64,000 bases of DNA from Pyxidicoccus trucidator (lineage in GTDB: Bacteria > Myxococcota > Myxococcia > Myxococcales > Myxococcaceae), in contig NZ_JAAIXZ010000014.1 in NCBI RefSeq assembly GCF_010894435.1, positions 186,001 through 250,000 on the forward strand. Reading direction: 5' to 3'. Both the position numbers and the translations under genes were made by a program. This document shows positions 26,406 to 34,690 of the stretch, piece after piece. The notes beneath the pieces were generated by a model that did not search any database, was not told where the DNA came from, and saw only the letters and a program-made list of their open reading frames with translations. Each line of letters begins with the position of its first letter. The first letter of the stretch is position 1.

Positions 26406-27191
26406 ATGGATTGGCCCCTTGTGATCGAGTTCATCCGGCAGCGCGACCCGGCGTTCCTGTCTCAAGTGGAGGGAATGCCGGACGCCGCCATCTCGGCCCT
26501 GGCCGCTGACCGCGGCGTCACGCTGCCTGCCACCTATGTGGAGTTCTTACGGCGGATGGGGGGCCACAGTCATGGCTACACTCCGTTTGGCGCGACTCAG
26601 GACCACGGCTTCGCCGCCATCGCCGAGCGCCTCGAGGCGGAGCGCCTCGACGACAAAGACGACGCGCCGCCCGGCCGCTTCTTCCCCGTGGCCATCGAAA
26701 CCGACCTGTCGCTGGTGGCGTTGTACGACCACTACCTCGACCTGCAGCGCGGCGATGGCGATGACGCGCCCCTCGTGACGCTGGAGCAGGGCGTTCCGTT
26801 CAGATGGCAGACGCCGGACGAGACCGGCGAAACCTGCGGCGAACGCATCGCCGCCAGCGTGTTCAACCACTTCGAGCTGCGCCTCCGCGCCAATCGCGAC
26901 GTGGTGGCCCTGGGCGGCGCGCTGCAAGCCGGCCAGGGTCGTGCCGCGTTGCAGCAGGCCCTCGCACTACTGCAACGCGCCGGGTTCGCGCCTGTCCTGC
27001 CGCTGCTGGGCCGCGTGGCGTGTTTGCAGGCGGGTCCGCTCAGCGTGCTCGCCAAGGTCAACGAGAACTACGAACTGCTGACGCTGCGGATCGGCAGCGA
27101 CGACGCGCTGGCCGTGAAGGAGCTGGTCTCCCAGTTACTCGCCGGCCTGCCCGGTGCGCGGCGGCCGGCTGGCCCGCGCAACCTGGACTGA
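26406..27191 (+). CDS. SUKH/SMI1-KNR4-family protein
   Basis: 261 aa. The N-terminal 140 residues have the SUKH-1 pattern: an acidic helix, LAADRGVTLPATYVEFLRRM-GGH (the family's LPxxYxxFL core), TPFGATQDHGF, and a strand ending LVALYDHYLDL. SUKH proteins are frequent immunity proteins in contact-dependent polymorphic-toxin systems. No toxin gene is adjacent, and the next 790 bp look scarred. Codon use is less extreme than in the neighbours (it uses TTA, ACT and GAT freely), suggesting a transferred gene. Start ATG 26406; ribosome site weak. Confidence 0.75.
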   Translation: MDWPLVIEFIRQRDPAFLSQVEGMPDAAISALAADRGVTLPATYVEFLRRMGGHSHGYTPFGATQDHGFAAIAERLEAERLDDKDDAPPGRFFPVAIETDLSLVALYDHYLDLQRGDGDDAPLVTLEQGVPFRWQTPDETGETCGERIAASVFNHFELRLRANRDVVALGGALQAGQGRAALQQALALLQRAGFAPVLPLLGRVACLQAGPLSVLAKVNENYELLTLRIGSDDALAVKELVSQLLAGLPGARRPAGPRNLD

Positions 27192-27409
27192 ACCCGGCGC
27201 GGCAGGCGGCGGCGCGCTTCAGGATGCTCAGCGGCCCGTCGATGTCGGCCACTTTGGCAAGCTCGCGCAGCTCGTCGAGGGCGGGCAGCGCGGCCAGCAC
27301 CGCATCGGCCGATAGCAACAAGCAAGCTCAAGGTTTCATCTCGCCGCGACGTTACGTGGCAGTTGGACGGATGACCGCGCAGGGCCGCAAGGGCCGCCGA
27401 GCGCAATCG
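27192..27409 (-). other. possible degraded coding on the minus strand
   Basis: No intact gene. On the minus strand a fragment around 27321-27200 reads VLAALPALDELRELAKVADIDGPL-like helical protein, cut off on both sides. It lies between the SUKH gene and the IS66 fragment and is probably left from the same rearrangement. Family not recognised. Confidence 0.3.
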
Positions 27410-27538
27410 CCCCTTCCAGTCCTTCAGTGGGCCAGCGCAAGCCGGGCAGCTCCTGTCCGGATCGTCCAGCACGTGCACCTCTTCCACGAGTGGATGCTGG
27501 AGCTGCTCTCGCAGGTGGTGGCCATGCTGCGGCAGCAC
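27410..27538 (-). pseudogene. IS66-family transposase fragment (N-terminal zinc-finger region)
   Basis: 43 codons on the minus strand read ...QHPLVEEVHVLDDPDRSCPACAG then PLKDWKG, matching the zinc-binding HGH...VVHxLxxxxxxCPxCGGxLxxWxG segment of IS66-type TnpC transposases. The preceding catalytic-domain linker and the following EESEEVxVVER segment are missing in all frames, so only a scar remains. No terminal inverted repeats were found. Confidence 0.6.
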
Positions 27539-27590
27539 ATTTGTACGTCCTCTGGCTCATTGCAGGACGGGCTGGGGCGAGGACGTACGG

Positions 27591-27799
27591 GTCGTGGGCG
27601 CTGGCACCGCCGCGGGACGCGCACACCCGTCCCGCGAGCCCGTCGGTCGTGGGCGCTGGCATCGCCGCGAGGAGCGCACGTCCGCCCCGCGAGTCGGCGG
27701 TCATGGGCGCAGGCACCGCCGCGAGGAGCGCACGTCCGTCCCGCGTGCCCGTCAGCCGTGGGCGCTGGTTCCGACGCGTGTCCGGTCGGGCGACGCCTC
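27591..27799 (+). repeat. 54-55-bp imperfect tandem repeat, about 3.8 copies
   Basis: Units start at 27591 (GTCGTGGGCGCTGGCACCGC), 27646, 27700 and 27755 (last one partial and diverged), so the period is 54-55 bp. The units share TGGGCGCTGGCaCCGCCGCG followed by GCGCACgtCCGtCCCGCG. The region lies between the IS66 fragment and the TetR gene, contains no convincing gene, and may form the upstream region of the TetR gene or a source of variation. Confidence 0.7.
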
Positions 27800-27984
27800 G
27801 GCCGCGAGGGGCCCACGACCCGGGACGTTGTCCCGACCTGCCCCCGTGTCAGACCCACCCGGTAGACAGGTTCGGGTGGAAGGAACGTTCGTTCCGCGGC
27901 GACCCCGCTCCCGAGGGGGGCGAAGCGGAAGGTCGTCTCGTTCGCGGCAGCCAGTCGCCCGAGGGGCGGGGAGGGGATGGGGAT

Positions 27985-28836
27985 ATGGAATTGCTGGAGA
28001 TGTTTCACGCGATGGCCCTGCGCTATGCGGCGGGACTGCTGGTGCGGCGCGGGTACGAAAACGCGCAGGCCTCGGAGCTGGCCCGCGCCATGCACATGTC
28101 AGTGGGCGCGATGTACCGGCGTTATGGCAGCAAGCTGGGGCTGGCTCTGGCGGTGCGCGAATACACCGAGAAGACGCTCTGCTATCAGGCGGAGGTCTCA
28201 TTCCTGTTGAGCCACGGCAAGCCGGGCGTGGACTTCGCCCAGGCGTTCCTCGACTTCTGGTGGGAACTGGCCAGGTGGGCGCTGACGCAGCCGGACCTCT
28301 TCGGCTTCACGTTCCTGCACTGGCATGCGCGCGAGTATGGGCCGCACTCGCCGCCGGCTCCCGGGCCTCGGGTGGCCGGGGCGCTCATTCCGCAGCAGTC
28401 GTCCGGTGGGACGACGCGTGCGCTGGTGCGCGACGTGCTGGAGAAAGGCGAGCGGGAGGGAGCGCTGCTACGCGGCTGCGTCCCGATGGGTGAAGGGTTG
28501 GTGTGGGGCACGTTGCTGGAACTGGCTCGGACGGCGCAGCAGGGCGCGCAGGCGGGTGAAACCGAAGTGCTCGCGTCGGCACGGGCCCTCTGGCGCGCCC
28601 TGGGCCGCTCCGAACACTCCGGGCCCCAAGGCACTGGCACACCACCCACAGACAAGGACGCCGGGCTCTGCGATAGCGGCTCGTCCCCCGCAGGCGAGGA
28701 CTCCGGGCTCTGCGATAGCGGCTCGTCCCCCACAGGTGAGGACGCCGGGCTCTGCGATAGCGGCTCGTCCCCCACAGGCGAGGACTCCGGGCTCCGAGAT
28801 ATTGGCACCCCTTCCTTGGGTGATGCTTCCGGGTGC
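27985..28836 (+). CDS. TetR-family regulator; 3' end uncertain, no in-frame stop
   Basis: Begins at ATG 27985 with MELLEMFHAMALRYAAGLL. The TetR helix-turn-helix is clear at residues 20-52 (ENAQASELARAMHM-SVGAMYRRYGSKLGLALAV), followed by a helical ligand domain to about residue 210 (ALIPQQSSGGTT, LLELARTAQQG). From about residue 210 comes a run of 14-residue repeats (DSGLCDSGSSPTGE type). No stop occurs in this frame until 30711, so it would run antisense through the next gene and into the GNAT gene. I set the end at the opposite gene's stop; real end unknown. A frameshift or lost stop in the repeat tract is possible. The regulated target may be the neighbouring transporter. Confidence 0.6.
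28615..28824 (+). repeat. 42-bp tandem repeat (14 codons) in the TetR tail, five units
   Basis: Units at 28657, 28699, 28741 and 28783, each 42 bp, encode DAGLCDSGSSPAGE, DSGLCDSGSSPTGE, DAGLCDSGSSPTGE and DSGLRDIGTPSLGD, with a degenerate first unit from 28615 (HSGPQGTGTPPTDK). Because the unit length is a multiple of three, gain or loss of copies preserves the frame. Confidence 0.85.
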
Positions 28837-29832
28837 TCAGGACGTGGGCGGAGAGGCCCGGCTCGCGTAGCGCTCGGCCAGGGCCGAGCACACGAGCAAC
28901 TGGAGCTGGTGGTAGAACATCAGCGGCAGGACGATGAGCCCCAGTCCCGGGTGCGCGCCGAACAGGAGCCGCGCCATGGGCACGCCGGAGGCCAGGGTCT
29001 TCTTGGAGCCACAGAAGACCGCGGCAATCTCGTCCTCCTTCACGAAGCCGGCCCGGCGGGTCACCAGGGTGCTCAGCACGAGCACGATGGTGAGGAACAG
29101 CGCCGCGCCCCCGAGCGTCACCGCCAGGATGCCGCCACCATAGTTCGTGAACAACCCGGCCTTCACCGAGTCACAGAACGAGGCGTAGACCAGCACCAGG
29201 ATGAACAACCTGTCGAAGCTGTTGGTGTAGCGCCGGTAACGCGCGAACCAGGCGCCCAGCAGTGGGCGGAGCAGCTGGCCGATGACCAGGGGCAGCAGGA
29301 GCAACGTCGCCAGCTTGCGAATGGCCTCGCCCAGCGGAATCGACTGGCCTGTCGTCGAGGCGAGCAGGCTGACGATCAGCGGGGTGAGGACGACGCCGAG
29401 CAGGCTCGACAGGCTTGCGTTGAAGATGGCCGCCGCCACGTTTCCGCGAGCCAGCCCCGTCATCGCCACGGACGAGGAGATGGTCGACGGGACGGCGCAC
29501 AGGTAGAGGAACCCCAGCAGCAGGTCAGGTGGCAGCCAGCGCCCCGCGATGAGGTTGAGCAGCAGCCAGAGGAGGGGAAACACCCCGAAGGTGAACGTCT
29601 GCACCACGACGTGCAGCCGCCACTGCAGGATTCCCGCCTTCAGGTTCGCCAGCGGCAGGCCGAGGCCGTACAGGAGGAACACCAGGAAGATGCCGGCGTT
29701 GGCGACGACATCCGCGTGCATCGCCCCACCGGTGCTGCCGAAGTCGGGGAAGAGGACGGCGAGCACGACGGCGGAGATCATCCCCACCAGGAACCAGTCC
29801 CGTGCGAGCCGTTTCACGAGGCGAAGGGGCAT
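28837..29832 (-). CDS. bile acid:sodium symporter-like transporter
   Basis: 331 aa, inner membrane, about ten helices (VGMISAVVLAVLFPDFG near the start). The SBF-like (PF13593-type) layout is recognisable: an N-terminal GIFLVFLLYGLGLPLANL, QTFTFGVFPLLWLLLN, the core VPSTISSSVAMTGLARGNV and, in the second half, CGSKKTLASGVPMA. Related eukaryotic and bacterial proteins move organic anions; the substrate is not evident. The tail overlaps nothing on its own strand, but its whole length is also open on the plus strand in the TetR frame. Divergent from the GNAT gene. Confidence 0.85.
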   Translation of the reverse strand: MPLRLVKRLARDWFLVGMISAVVLAVLFPDFGSTGGAMHADVVANAGIFLVFLLYGLGLPLANLKAGILQWRLHVVVQTFTFGVFPLLWLLLNLIAGRWLPPDLLLGFLYLCAVPSTISSSVAMTGLARGNVAAAIFNASLSSLLGVVLTPLIVSLLASTTGQSIPLGEAIRKLATLLLLPLVIGQLLRPLLGAWFARYRRYTNSFDRLFILVLVYASFCDSVKAGLFTNYGGGILAVTLGGAALFLTIVLVLSTLVTRRAGFVKEDEIAAVFCGSKKTLASGVPMARLLFGAHPGLGLIVLPLMFYHQLQLLVCSALAERYASRASPPTS

Positions 29833-29889
29833 GCGGAGGAGATGAATACTCCGTGCGACGGGAGACCTCCACCCCTGCCTTCAGCCCCA

Positions 29890-30051
29890 GCGCCGGACCC
29901 CGTGCGTCGGCGGGAACAGCACTCGCGGCGAGCTACCGTCCGACACCCCATGACAGCGACTGTCGTACCGGCACCGGACCCCGTGCGTCGGCGGGAACAG
30001 CACTCGCGGCGTGCTACCGTCCGCCAACCCATGACCGTGACTGTCCAGGAG
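29890..30051 (+). repeat. 81-bp direct duplication covering the GNAT gene start
   Basis: Two adjacent 81-bp units (29890-29970 and 29971-30051) share CGGACCCCGTGCGTCGGCGG-AACAGCACTCGCGGCG and the trailing ATGACAGCGACTGTC / ATGACCGTGACTGTC. Both copies contain an ATG (29950 and 30031) in the same reading frame because 81 bp is 27 codons. Confidence 0.85.
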
Positions 30052-30711
30052 CTGGGGCCGGAGCTGCTCGACCAGGTGGGCCCTCTCTGCGCCCGCGCCT
30101 TCGATGACTACCCCTTCCTGGCGGAGCTGTTCCCCGGCGCCCCCGAGCGGCGCGCCAGGGTGTCCACCCGCTTCTACAGCGCCACCGTCATCGACTGCCT
30201 GGAGCACGGCATCGTCCACGCCATGGTGGAGGGTGGGCGGCTGACCGGTGTCGCCGCCTGGCTGCGGCCGGGGGCCTTTCCCCAGTCGCTCCGGCGCCAG
30301 GCGGGGTTCCTTCCGACAGTCTGGGCGGGCCTGCGGTACTTCCCCGGCCGGGCCCGGCTGGCGCTCCAGGCGCTCGCGCGACTGGAGCGCTACCACCCCC
30401 ACACGCCACCGCACTGGTACCTCGCCGCCATCGCCGTCGAGCCCTCCCACCAGGGCCGGGGACTGGGGGCGCGACTGATGAAGCGCGGCCTGGAGCTGGC
30501 GGCGGAGCAGGGCGACCCCTGCTTCCTGGAGACGGCCAAGGAGTCCAACCGCGAGTGGTATCGCGGCTTCGGCTTCGACCTCCAGCGCGAGGAGCCATGC
30601 TTCGACGGCGGGCCGCCACAGTGGTTCATGTGGCGGCCGCCGGAGACGGTGGCCTCGGGGAAAGGGCGCGCGGAGGTGGCACCTCCCGCGCGGGCTCCCG
30701 GCGCGGCGTAG
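30031..30711 (+). CDS. GNAT-family N-acetyltransferase
   Basis: 226 aa from ATG 30031; a duplicated in-frame ATG at 29950 would add 27 residues (see the 81-bp repeat). GNAT fold: MTVTVQELGPELLDQVG start, AFDDYPFLAELFPG, and the acetyl-CoA motif AIAVEPSHQGRGLGARLMKR followed by DPCFLETAKESNREWYRGFGFD, the normal strand-4/5 region of small-molecule GNATs. It probably acetylates an amine; substrate unknown. Divergent from the BASS-like gene; it ends 1 bp before the stop of the convergent EEP gene. Confidence 0.88.
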   Translation: MTVTVQELGPELLDQVGPLCARAFDDYPFLAELFPGAPERRARVSTRFYSATVIDCLEHGIVHAMVEGGRLTGVAAWLRPGAFPQSLRRQAGFLPTVWAGLRYFPGRARLALQALARLERYHPHTPPHWYLAAIAVEPSHQGRGLGARLMKRGLELAAEQGDPCFLETAKESNREWYRGFGFDLQREEPCFDGGPPQWFMWRPPETVASGKGRAEVAPPARAPGAA

Positions 30712-30712
30712 G

Positions 30713-31801
30713 TCAGCGGTCGATGCGGAACCTCACCACGACGCCCGCGTGGTCGGAGGGCCAGCGCCCCTGCTCGGTGCGGTCGGACAGCTCGTCACCG
30801 ACGACCTCGGCGGAGAGCGGCTCGAGGCCGTCACCGTTGTAGAGGACCAGGTCGATGCGCTCGTCGAAGCCCTCGGTGGTGGTGTCATTCACCGTGTCGC
30901 TGACGCAGCAGGTGAAGCCGTCACCCGAGCCCACCGTCGTCCACGCGTCGGTGAGGCCGGCCGAGCCGGTGAGGATTCCATAGGCCGGCGTCGGAGAGCC
31001 CGGGCCGGTGTTGAGGTCGCCCACCAGGATGAGGGGCCGGGGATAGCCCGCGAGGATGGTGGCCAGCTCGTTGGCCTGGGCTTCGTTGGCGGGCATCAGC
31101 CCTTCCATGTGCGAGTTCACGAAGGTGAGGCGCGCTCCGTCCACCGTGGCCTCCACCTTGGTGAACCCGCGCCTGAAGGTGACCGACGCGCCGCCCACGG
31201 GCACCTGCTGGTTGGTGGTGTAGTTCTGCTCCACCACGTTCGAAATCAGGACGTCTCCCCGTGACAGGATGACGTCGTAGTCCGTCAGGCGGATGTCGGT
31301 GAGGTCGCTCGCGTTGCCGGAGAGCGCGGCCGGGAGCTCGGAGTCCGCGTTCGTCACCTTCGCGGCGACGCGGTAGTTCAGCCCGCGCGCCTCCAACTCG
31401 GCCATCAGGATGGCGAGGAAGTCGTAGGTGATGTTCGCCGCATCCGGCAGCGGGTAGGAGCGGAAGTCGCTCGGGTACTGGGTCCGGTAGAGCGACACCT
31501 CCTGAAGGCCGACGAGCGCGGGGTCGGCCGCCTGGATTTCATCCGCGAGCGCCTTCGCGCGATCCCGGAAGTCCGTGGCCTGCACCGTCGCATAGAGCTG
31601 CGCGGCAATCGCCGGGACCTGCTCGAAGGTCTGGGCATTGGCGAGCAGGAAGATGTTGCCGCCCAGATAGATGTTCCGGGTCATCACCGCCGCTTCGGTC
31701 GAGCCTGTCTGGGAGTCGGGCTCGTCGTCGTCGCAGGCAGTCAGGGACAGCACGGCGCACCCGAGCAGCGGTGCCAGCAGGCGGAGGGGGCGTGGGAACA
31801 T
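30713..31801 (-). CDS. lipoprotein of the endonuclease/exonuclease/phosphatase family
   Basis: 362 aa from ATG 31801. Lipobox LTACDDD after a hydrophobic leader (MFPRPLRLLAPLLGCAVLSL); the acidic +2 Asp may favour inner-membrane retention. The EEP catalytic set is complete: ALVGLQEVSLYR (metal Glu), FVNSHMEG, ILVGDLNTGPG, ERIDLVLYN and GRWPSDHAGV. Relatives include DNases, sphingomyelinases and inositol phosphatases. The extracytoplasmic location points to a secreted phosphodiesterase or nuclease; exact substrate unknown. Confidence 0.88.
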   Translation of the reverse strand: MFPRPLRLLAPLLGCAVLSLTACDDDEPDSQTGSTEAAVMTRNIYLGGNIFLLANAQTFEQVPAIAAQLYATVQATDFRDRAKALADEIQAADPALVGLQEVSLYRTQYPSDFRSYPLPDAANITYDFLAILMAELEARGLNYRVAAKVTNADSELPAALSGNASDLTDIRLTDYDVILSRGDVLISNVVEQNYTTNQQVPVGGASVTFRRGFTKVEATVDGARLTFVNSHMEGLMPANEAQANELATILAGYPRPLILVGDLNTGPGSPTPAYGILTGSAGLTDAWTTVGSGDGFTCCVSDTVNDTTTEGFDERIDLVLYNGDGLEPLSAEVVGDELSDRTEQGRWPSDHAGVVVRFRIDR

Positions 31802-31908
31802 GGGGCTCCTGGGTGGAGGGAGGCCGCAGTGTGCCATGCGGGAAGCGCCCGGATGCCGGGGGAAGCGCGGGAGAGGGCTCCACCCCCGCGCCAGTCCACA
31901 CTCCGCGC

Positions 31909-33717
31909 TCAGAGCCTCATGGGGCCGAGCTGGTGAGGCACCGGAACGCTCCCTCCAGGAGGTGGCAGCGCCAGGCTGCGCAGCGCTCCGTCGCGCCACG
32001 TCATGAAGCACAGCTCCGGGGACTCCAGGGGGACGTCGAAGTCGAAGTGCACCCGCATCAGGCCAGCCTCGGTGGACTCCTTCACGGTGATGTGGAGCCC
32101 CGTGAGCTGGAGCTCCGTTCCCGGCGCGGGAGGGGTGTCCTGGTAGACCTGCTCCCAGAAGCCGGTGTGGCGCACGTCCGCGCGCACCACGAGGTCCAGG
32201 CCCGTGGCCGAGGTGCGCTCCAGGACGTGTTCGTGCGGCGCCGAGCTGAGCAGCCGGAACCGGCGCGGCGCCCGGCCCTGGAGCACCATCGCCGCCGGGA
32301 CGAAGGTGGCGATGCTCGGGTCGGCCGCGGCCACCATGACGAGGGTGCCCTCACACGGAGGGGCCGCGCTGGCGATGCTCCACTGGGCCTCGGCTATCTG
32401 GTCCAGGCCCAGGCCCATCACCACCCGGAAGAGCGGCCCCGCGACGAAGTGCCCGAGCACGAGGACCGCCACGGCCACCCGGAGTCCTCCGCGCGCCAGC
32501 CCTGAGCGCCCGGGCTCGCGGGCGGCCTCCCAGCTCCGGACCAGCAGCACGGCCACCAGGGCGCTGCCCGCCAGCAGCGGCACCATCAACACGCGGCCAC
32601 CGATGACACCCGCGGCGCCAGGGATGACCGAGGCCAGCCCCCCGGGTAGCAACCAGCGCAGGGTGTTCCGCTCCTGCTCCGTCAGCCGCCCCCGAAGGGC
32701 GCGCAGGAGCAGCAGGGCGCCCACGGTGACGAGCGCTCCCCACACGGCGAAGGCCGCGTGCAGCGGGGGAAGGGACGAGGCGGCATCCGACGGCGTGCCG
32801 GCGACCAGCTCTCCCAGGAGGATGAGCACACGCTGGGCCATCGTCACGACGAAGGTCCCCGGCGCACCCAGCGGGTCCAGGTAGGCGCCGCTGCCTCGCG
32901 CGCCGTAGCCCCGCGCCACGTAGAAGGCGAGGTACACCCCCACCAGGATGATGAACGGAGCCAGGGCGACGGCCGCGCGGCGCAGTCCCTCGCGGCGGCC
33001 GAACAGCTCATAGGCGCCAATCAGCGCTACCGCCCCAAGCGCCGGCTCACCGCCGAGGAGCGCGCCCACCATCAGCAGCGGGCCGAGGAGCCGGCCCGGC
33101 CGCCAGCCGTCCTCGCGGGCTCGCAGGTGGGCCGCCAGGGACAGCAGCCCGAGCAGCCCGGACACGAGCGGATGGCGCGACGCGAGCCACGCCACCGGCA
33201 TCAGGTGCGCCCCGGCGATGGCCCAGACGACGGTCGCCACCCCCGCGAGCGGTACGGGCAGGAGGCGCCGGTGCAGCGCGCCGACCACCGCCATCATCCC
33301 CAGGAACCACGCGAGGCTGTGGAGGTGCGCGGGCAGGGGCTCCTGTCCGAAGAGCCGCAGGTCCAGCACGAGCAGCGCGCTGGTCAGCGGCCGGAAGAAC
33401 CGCACGGACAACACGTCCGACGTCCACCACGGCAGCAGCCCGGCCTCCCTCAGCCCCGCGGGGGTCGTGCGCGCGGTCCCCACGAACTCGTAGAGCGTCA
33501 GGGGCCCCCAGTCGCCTTGGTCCCGGAGCACCCCGGAGAGGACCAGGCGGTGCAACAGGTCGTCGAGCAGCAGCCCTACGTTCAGCGAGGGCAGCGACAC
33601 GAGCACGCCCAGCCCCATCGCCAGGACGAGCGAGCGGGGCCAGCGCCACCACGAGCGGGACGCCGTGGCGCTGGAGGGCGGTGTGCCCGGGACTGCCTGT
33701 CTGGGTGTCTCGGACAT
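31909..33717 (-). CDS. polytopic membrane protein, GT-C glycosyltransferase-like
   Basis: 602 aa from ATG 33717. About eleven hydrophobic helices; in the first extracytoplasmic loop is NVGLLLDDLLHRL, reminiscent of the Asp-Asp/Glu motif of GT-C glycosyltransferases such as dolichyl-phosphate mannosyltransferases, and the loop also has RFFRPLTSALLVLDLRLFG. The last 150 residues (from about 440) are soluble and beta-rich. Such proteins use lipid-linked sugars; the resemblance is modest. Adjacent to the EEP gene on the same strand with a 107-bp gap. Confidence 0.55.
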   Translation of the reverse strand: MSETPRQAVPGTPPSSATASRSWWRWPRSLVLAMGLGVLVSLPSLNVGLLLDDLLHRLVLSGVLRDQGDWGPLTLYEFVGTARTTPAGLREAGLLPWWTSDVLSVRFFRPLTSALLVLDLRLFGQEPLPAHLHSLAWFLGMMAVVGALHRRLLPVPLAGVATVVWAIAGAHLMPVAWLASRHPLVSGLLGLLSLAAHLRAREDGWRPGRLLGPLLMVGALLGGEPALGAVALIGAYELFGRREGLRRAAVALAPFIILVGVYLAFYVARGYGARGSGAYLDPLGAPGTFVVTMAQRVLILLGELVAGTPSDAASSLPPLHAAFAVWGALVTVGALLLLRALRGRLTEQERNTLRWLLPGGLASVIPGAAGVIGGRVLMVPLLAGSALVAVLLVRSWEAAREPGRSGLARGGLRVAVAVLVLGHFVAGPLFRVVMGLGLDQIAEAQWSIASAAPPCEGTLVMVAAADPSIATFVPAAMVLQGRAPRRFRLLSSAPHEHVLERTSATGLDLVVRADVRHTGFWEQVYQDTPPAPGTELQLTGLHITVKESTEAGLMRVHFDFDVPLESPELCFMTWRDGALRSLALPPPGGSVPVPHQLGPMRL

Positions 33718-33919
33718 GGTGGTAGGCCGCTTTCCCGCGTAGCTCGGGAGAGCGTACCCCTGTCGGACGGAAAGACGCGTGCCTTCCCGGGCCTCCCGGA
33801 CGCCGAGGCCGCTGCCCGGGGGCGCCGGGGTGGACGCTCCGGCGATGGCGCGGCGCGGCACCCCGTCGCGCCATTGCCCTTCGCGGCGGCTTCCTCCACC
33901 ATGCGCGCGGAGGTGGAAC

Positions 33920-34690
33920 ATGAATCAGGATTCAAGTCGAAGCGCGCTCGTGACGGGCGCGGCCAACGGCATCGGCCTCGCGGTGGCGGAGAGCCTGGCG
34001 GCGCAAGGAGTGCGGGTGTTGCTGGCGGACCTCGACGAGGCGGCGGGCACCGCGGCGGCGCAGCGGCTTCCCGGCGCCCGGTTCCAGCGGGCGGACGTGT
34101 CGTCCCGCGAGGACTGCCGCGCCCTGGTGGCGCACGCCGAGCGGGAGTGGGGGCGGCTGGACATCCTCGTCAACAACGCGGGCCTCCAGCACGTGTCCCC
34201 GGTGGAGGAGTTCCCCGAGGACCGCTGGGAGCAGCTCATCCGCATCATGCTCGTCGGCCCGTTCCTGCTGACGCGCTACGCCCTGCCGCTGATGTACGCC
34301 CGGAAGTGGGGGCGCATCATCAACGTGTCCTCGCTCCACGGGCTGGTGGCCTCGCCGTACAAGTCCGCGTACGTCTCCGCCAAGCACGGGCTGATGGGCC
34401 TGACGAAGACGGTGGCCCTCGAGGCCGCCGACAAGGGCGTCACCGTGAATGCCGTGTGCCCCAGCTACGTGCGCACGCCCCTGGTGGAGAAGCAGATTGC
34501 CGACCAGGCACGCGTCCACGGAATCACGGAGACGGAGGTGGTGGAGAAGATCATGCTGGCCCCCGCCGCCGTGAAGCGGCTGCTGGAGCCCTCCGAGGTC
34601 GCCGCCTACATCTCCTTCCTGTGCTCGGACGCCGCGGCCGGCATCACCGGGGCGGCACAGGTGATGGACTGCGGCTGGACGGCTCGCTGA
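33920..34690 (+). CDS. 3-hydroxybutyrate dehydrogenase
   Basis: 256 aa from ATG 33920 after GGAGGTGGAAC. SDR with intact motifs: TGAANGIG, NNAGLQHVSPVEEFP, NVSSLHGLVASPYKSAYVSAK (catalytic Ser, Tyr, Lys) and CPSYVRTPLVEKQI. The LQHVSPVEEFP and CPSYVRTPLVEKQI segments are typical of bacterial 3-hydroxybutyrate dehydrogenase (BdhA/HBDH), which oxidises (R)-3-hydroxybutyrate to acetoacetate with NAD. The last 47 bp overlap the 3' end of the convergent MHS permease gene. Its neighbours across the gap make a 3-hydroxybutyrate use locus plausible. Confidence 0.9.
   Translation: MNQDSSRSALVTGAANGIGLAVAESLAAQGVRVLLADLDEAAGTAAAQRLPGARFQRADVSSREDCRALVAHAEREWGRLDILVNNAGLQHVSPVEEFPEDRWEQLIRIMLVGPFLLTRYALPLMYARKWGRIINVSSLHGLVASPYKSAYVSAKHGLMGLTKTVALEAADKGVTVNAVCPSYVRTPLVEKQIADQARVHGITETEVVEKIMLAPAAVKRLLEPSEVAAYISFLCSDAAAGITGAAQVMDCGWTAR

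Noticed and set aside
27591..27799. 55-bp repeat array considered as a CRISPR
   Set aside because: Units are contiguous with no unique spacers, copies are few and diverged, and no cas genes are present.
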